Shown here piece by piece: positions 63,201-64,000 of a stretch of DNA of 64,000 nt. The notes below the pieces were generated by a model. It was given only the letters and a program-made list of their open reading frames with translations. It did no database searches and had not been told where the DNA came from. Origin of the DNA: an uncultured Flavobacterium sp. (GTDB taxonomy: Bacteria; Bacteroidota; Bacteroidia; Flavobacteriales; Flavobacteriaceae). How positions within the stretch are numbered: position 1 is the first letter of the stretch; every line of letters begins with the position of its first letter. The stretch lies in the NCBI RefSeq assembly GCF_951805225.1, contig NZ_OX638201.1:2666001-2730000 (forward strand). Reading direction: 5' to 3'. The position numbers and the translations under genes were made by a program.

Positions 63201-64000
63201 AACCGGAAAAACAGCCAGAAAATCTTTGTATGCTAATTTATTTTCTGTCTGAAAATCGACAATTTTTGAAATACGTTCTTTTGCATTTTCAATTGGTCTG
63301 AAACGTTCGACTTTTAGAAATTGATTGGTTTCTAATCGCTCATTTACAATAATTCCTGTTGAAGTTTCTTTGGTAACCAAAATAGATTTACCAGAAGTTT
63401 CAGTATCAAATACCAATTCAAATTCAGGCTGATTTACATCAATTGCAATTCCGCCAATACTCATTTTTCTAATCTCAGAAGGAAAATTTGTTCCTTTGAT
63501 GTATAGTTTATTTTCTGATTTTAGTAACGTATAATGAAAGGAAGGTTTTACCGATTTGTAGACAATTCGAACATTTTTAACTTTATATCCATTCAAAATT
63601 CCTTCGGGAGCGGTAAACAATAAAACGTTATCACCTTCTCGCAATGACTTTTCTGAAAGTAATTCGGATTGTTTAGTCCAGTTTTTATTTTGTGATAAAA
63701 ATTGCCCTCCAATACTTGGCTGATTGTTTAAACTTCTTGAAATCGAAGCCGCCTGATCATAACCGTACAATTCATATTCCAGATAAGCATGTTCTTCATT
63801 TGATGGCAAAACATCCACTTTAAGATGAAAAACGTTATCATAAGCATCGTCAATATCTTCTTCGTCTTTTGTACCAATAATTCCCTCAGCAATATCTGCA
63901 GAAAATGATTTTATGTTTTTGTTTTCGCTGTTAAAGATTCCAATAGAATCTGTCTTTGAAATAACGGTTTCCTTTTCTAAAATAGTTTCAGTAAATAAAG
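54294..64000 (-). CDS. Giant SpvB/YD-repeat (TcB-TcC/Rhs-like) polymorphic toxin, N-terminus outside window
   Basis: Open to the right edge; 3234 residues are visible (numbered here from the edge). A beta-rich N-terminal part to ~380 is followed by an SpvB domain (~387-830; PSPNGRGTASTGFSVAIPSG, GMGWDISAP), at least six FG-GAP/VCBS-like loops (DLDGDGLPDKV, DFNGDGLTDFV, DINGDGLADKI), then YD repeats (~2100-2700), a Pro/Gly-rich linker and the Rhs core (HPDHLGSTSYIT, LFNGKELDRETNTSYYGARY, ending DPDGRDP near 3017). In TcB-TcC and Rhs proteins these parts build a hollow shell that holds and cuts off the toxin. The last ~215 residues are the variable toxin: WAYAEGKGYAPEYYAYS (~3090) and DPTGGSNQWRGG (~3187) resemble SleB/CwlJ cell-wall hydrolases. 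The secretion route is not visible. Confidence 0.9.
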   Translation of the reverse strand, partial: LFTETILEKETVISKTDSIGIFNSENKNIKSFSADIAEGIIGTKDEEDIDDAYDNVFHLKVDVLPSNEEHAYLEYELYGYDQAASISRSLNNQPSIGGQFLSQNKNWTKQSELLSEKSLREGDNVLLFTAPEGILNGYKVKNVRIVYKSVKPSFHYTLLKSENKLYIKGTNFPSEIRKMSIGGIAIDVNQPEFELVFDTETSGKSILVTKETSTGIIVNERLETNQFLKVERFRPIENAKERISKIVDFQTENKLAYKDFLAVFPVGALKNNISVSVSGLRKIDVAPLNAAMVNVTGTNAGFRLLPHGTIFEKAVTLSLPFDKKAIPEGYTEKDINVFYFDENKRLWQEVTKDSLDIKQGIIKAKTTHFTDFIAGIIKMPESPETSSYTPTSIKDLKAASPLVGIQSFAPPSPNGRGTASTGFSVAIPSGRGGMQPSLNLQYDSDGGHSWAGMGWDISAPTVSIETRWGAPRYDASKETETYLIGGEQLIPNSHRVDWIGRTTDKQFYPRREGAFQQIIRKGSSPKNYYWVVKDKSGVTSYYGGTDSGLSSNGVLQDANGNVGHWGLCLQVDLKGNTVTYEYDKKYGQLYLKKVYYTGFGSDKGNYSVTFVKSGDLGEANRPDVQISARLGFRQLNDQLLRKIEVRYKNDMIRSYELNYTLGAFKKTLLKSVSEYDSESKLFYTNTLDYFDDIRDASGKYNPFGPEQTWSVPNDNLKNSSIPSFSDILFSGKHSLVSSSEGSTAGVSYRIGVGLALNSGSLKGFTVGGHGGNNWGSSDVAVVLEDLDGDGLPDKVFKTKDGVYYRKNLSASGQNSFGDLQSLNISDVGYSKSTSFNWGVDLNLKYGNIGYEEQRSTNKTKVYFMDFNGDGLTDFVRNGQVYYNRLENGIPTFRNSSTGTPSPVFGGGNVTIPGFTTISAEEIEKQNPLHDVVRMWEAPAKGIISVSHQYQLLAESTPERIKARAEYVNNAGTDKADGVRLYFQKGNQLVWKEAIGATDYSVKTKQNTAISVEKGERLYFRVSSVKDGNFDTVIWDPVITYSQVKQYDRDINGNLVNSDFTVASTLKDVNAYSLATYKASTDFFSSSPAGKVVPVAGNVLLKGILNKPVTSDYIKLKISKNYLDGSNPSVVLFEKTFLANDVANFDLSTVSLSAFEAETQITVALETETNINWQTISFAPTVTVPVISGGTLEEVPMEVSHLLYNKREGNYAIPGITTTVNGKVKLNILPADLVLAPPFPAGTVNTYNGDVILSAKQNNVLLARKRYKLTTGTLTEVINAFDNAVDYPLAVAGIPIQLEVTVSNPQSVAILRNYPKLNALNIQVQVTDLKDIVDLTDDVVSNNMTNDFAIYSLLNTDERTLGLYQHNWGGFVINGNLASDTIDQTLLKQSDAYNTEPDLNNTDPENYNGKGYEVANSYFVSLNPSYARSKWEGLEEGIYIKGQTIGTSRLGEDDIADYTDFSMPTLTGGSTSALDMINESKSKSISAGVSAGQANIGYSKSIDGDSYVTQTMSDFNGDRFPDYIRGENVQLTAPVGSVSDEVVNLGDNFSHSKTSSEGPNFGGSYSHGSPSNSLSVTIGKASVKKDSAKGTASDEAEKGGNSISVSASKGKGEDRSTMIHSDINGDGLPDKISESGDVFLNTGYGFLPVEKWNFDSINSGNSTDWSAGLGYSIKQGSISGGANYSRSQSDSDESFMDINGDGLADKIRYEGNSMLVSLNLGGSFDTPINYPRFAEMNQNKGVSYGFNANVSIDISIWLLRITPTIGGSKGWSTNRSEGTFTDIDGDGNLDYIISKDDGHLTAQLSNIRRTNKLKSVTNAAGNSYVVDYELLKPSYENPSAKWVLQSVDIFDGHVGDGIDHTIAKFRYEDGYHDRREREFYGFGKIIQEQIDAADNSVFMTTVQEFYNQDYFRKNLLKHSYTKDKNGKMRQESENEYSLIDVATQASVPVSDLNLPICDAKRIFVGLIHVNQKVYEGGSDYLETNTFNTYDANGNIIQYEDLGNGTADDKVTAKISYYESTTPYYGGIPKQLEVFTTDGLRRKRATSINTTTAEVTQIKNYSAADKIALTDIEYDTYGNLQKITGTANYKAQRMTLEYTYDADNHQYMTVIKDAFGYQSKMEYDYSFGVVLKTTDRNDQSNIITLDAKGRLATIKAPYEIASGKPYTIAYEYFPEAKVPYAKTKNYDPELDKDIETFTYTDGLGRALQVKKTASLFTQAGSPDQEAQIVSGKTIYDGLGRQTASYYPTTTTTVDNNFSTALSTVAPTKTEYDEVGRAVKVTLPDGSSNTTTFALEDYDGVPALRTTQTDALNKTSETYTDATGLNMASKQNDLLTKFETNALGETIKVTDAMDHITKSSYDWLGRRIEFTHPDAGTTTLQYDLAGNLTSRITQDIKNTVPNGGAIQYEYNFNRLESIKYPKNPQNNVQYNYGKADGTASRRGRLWFVQDASGGQEFFYGKLGEVEKEIRTLRITPTDVQTYISQFEYDTWNRIQKMTYPDGEVVDYTYNRAGNLQSMQGKKESHTYDYIKQLSYDEFEQRKYLKYGNGTETNYTYDAVLRRLQQLQVKSGARQVMNNSYSYDLVGNVLGIKNTAPIVNNTLGGNSSHEYQYDDFYRLKSAKATYQGEFTKASYELNMSYNKMHNITNKNLVHTVNNVQKGYVLDYNYDNELHPNAPNKIAETGKQEPRQYAYDGNGNPTSYTEYQSFRKMTWDEENRLSGINDDGRIHQYTYDASGERVIKSSGDFQNVAINGETAATIVHTDDYTGYVSPYFVISKGKFTKHYFEGAGRIVSKLGNGTFAQPLGITAGGVNYTKLTAEQQKALDAYVKSLGLPPGPPTQQGIYGTPEFTGNPYPSGVLKPVEENQEPPEGWPRKPIFNAPGDVPGPPVQFGPPIEPTTVKAGEGFTGIGMPENDIFYFHPDHLGSTSYITTRNGSISQHVEYIAYGEVLFEEHSSSFSSPYLFNGKELDRETNTSYYGARYLDMKTSLWLSVDPLAEKFQGWSAYNYCYNNPVKFTDPDGRDPGDYYTEEGKHLGNDGKVDDKVYITNKKTIDDNTKNKKVNWDSVKSSSNTTDFTEKYGLTHTQVLDRANWAYAEGKGYAPEYYAYSMNNFQKVAGNEKKMYFYGMQDTDPDTGKVRRLDKSKYLSGGYENQSGKPFWEARKDFSKMTSEMMGEVAAVFKTQLHPEKDPTGGSNQWRGGKGSGEMQLNLPAGSKYWHRFFKLNTKYSGQAKIIE

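Overview
The window reads as chromosome of a Flavobacterium-like member of the Bacteroidota. The DNA is AT-rich. Starts lack Shine-Dalgarno sites, and several promoters fit the TTG-N19-TAnnTTTG consensus. Family content agrees: bacillithiol synthase BshA, a Bacteroidetes-type LptD, a cytophagalysin-like M43 protease, HdrD-like Fe-S membrane proteins and a flavobacterial-style SRP RNA. No tRNA, rRNA, insertion sequence, prophage or CRISPR array was seen.

Layout. 1-3.2 kb: LytS/LytT-type two-component pair (kinase cut by the left edge) and a FucP/NagP-like sugar transporter. 3.2-9.5 kb: a secreted protein, transaldolase-like aldolase, soluble GAF histidine kinase, SDR enzyme, and an MBOAT/SGNH O-acyltransferase pair. 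9.5-18 kb: SRP RNA with a consensus promoter, glutaminyl cyclase, hutI and hutG, a coiled-coil membrane protein, an RNA helicase and a TPR hybrid kinase. 18.3 kb: a 41-residue double-glycine-leader peptide gene. 18.5-25 kb: DAACS transporter, aroC, LpxH-like hydrolase, small envelope proteins and bshA, followed by a repeat-rich intergenic stretch. 25-33 kb: a leftward cell-envelope and Fe-S cluster (amidase, MlaD, two Fe-S proteins, small protein), then lptD and ridA rightward. 33-37.3 kb: two methylglyoxal synthase paralogues, an N-acetylglucosamine-kinase-like protein, gap and pfkA, i.e. a glycolytic neighbourhood. 37.6-51 kb: tamB, tsaD, rsmE, DUF4159 protein, SpoU methyltransferase, M43 protease, AI-2E family permease, THUMP-like methyltransferase and a VanX-like dipeptidase.

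51.1-64 kb is the accessory part: a polymorphic toxin locus read leftward. A giant SpvB/FG-GAP/YD-repeat (TcB-TcC/Rhs-like) protein, open at the right edge, ends in a variable domain of about 215 residues that resembles SleB/CwlJ cell-wall hydrolases. Its stop codon overlaps the start of a secreted candidate immunity protein (TAATG). Downstream lie an ankyrin lipoprotein, a small membrane protein, and a 50-codon orphan toxin tip, itself joined by TAATG to a second candidate immunity gene. Two ~89% identical 84-85 bp blocks carrying a terminator punctuate these cassettes, suggesting growth by recombination and displacement of toxin tips.

The non-coding DNA is also structured: several families of long inverted repeats lie between genes, including a two-hairpin composite present twice in almost the same form.
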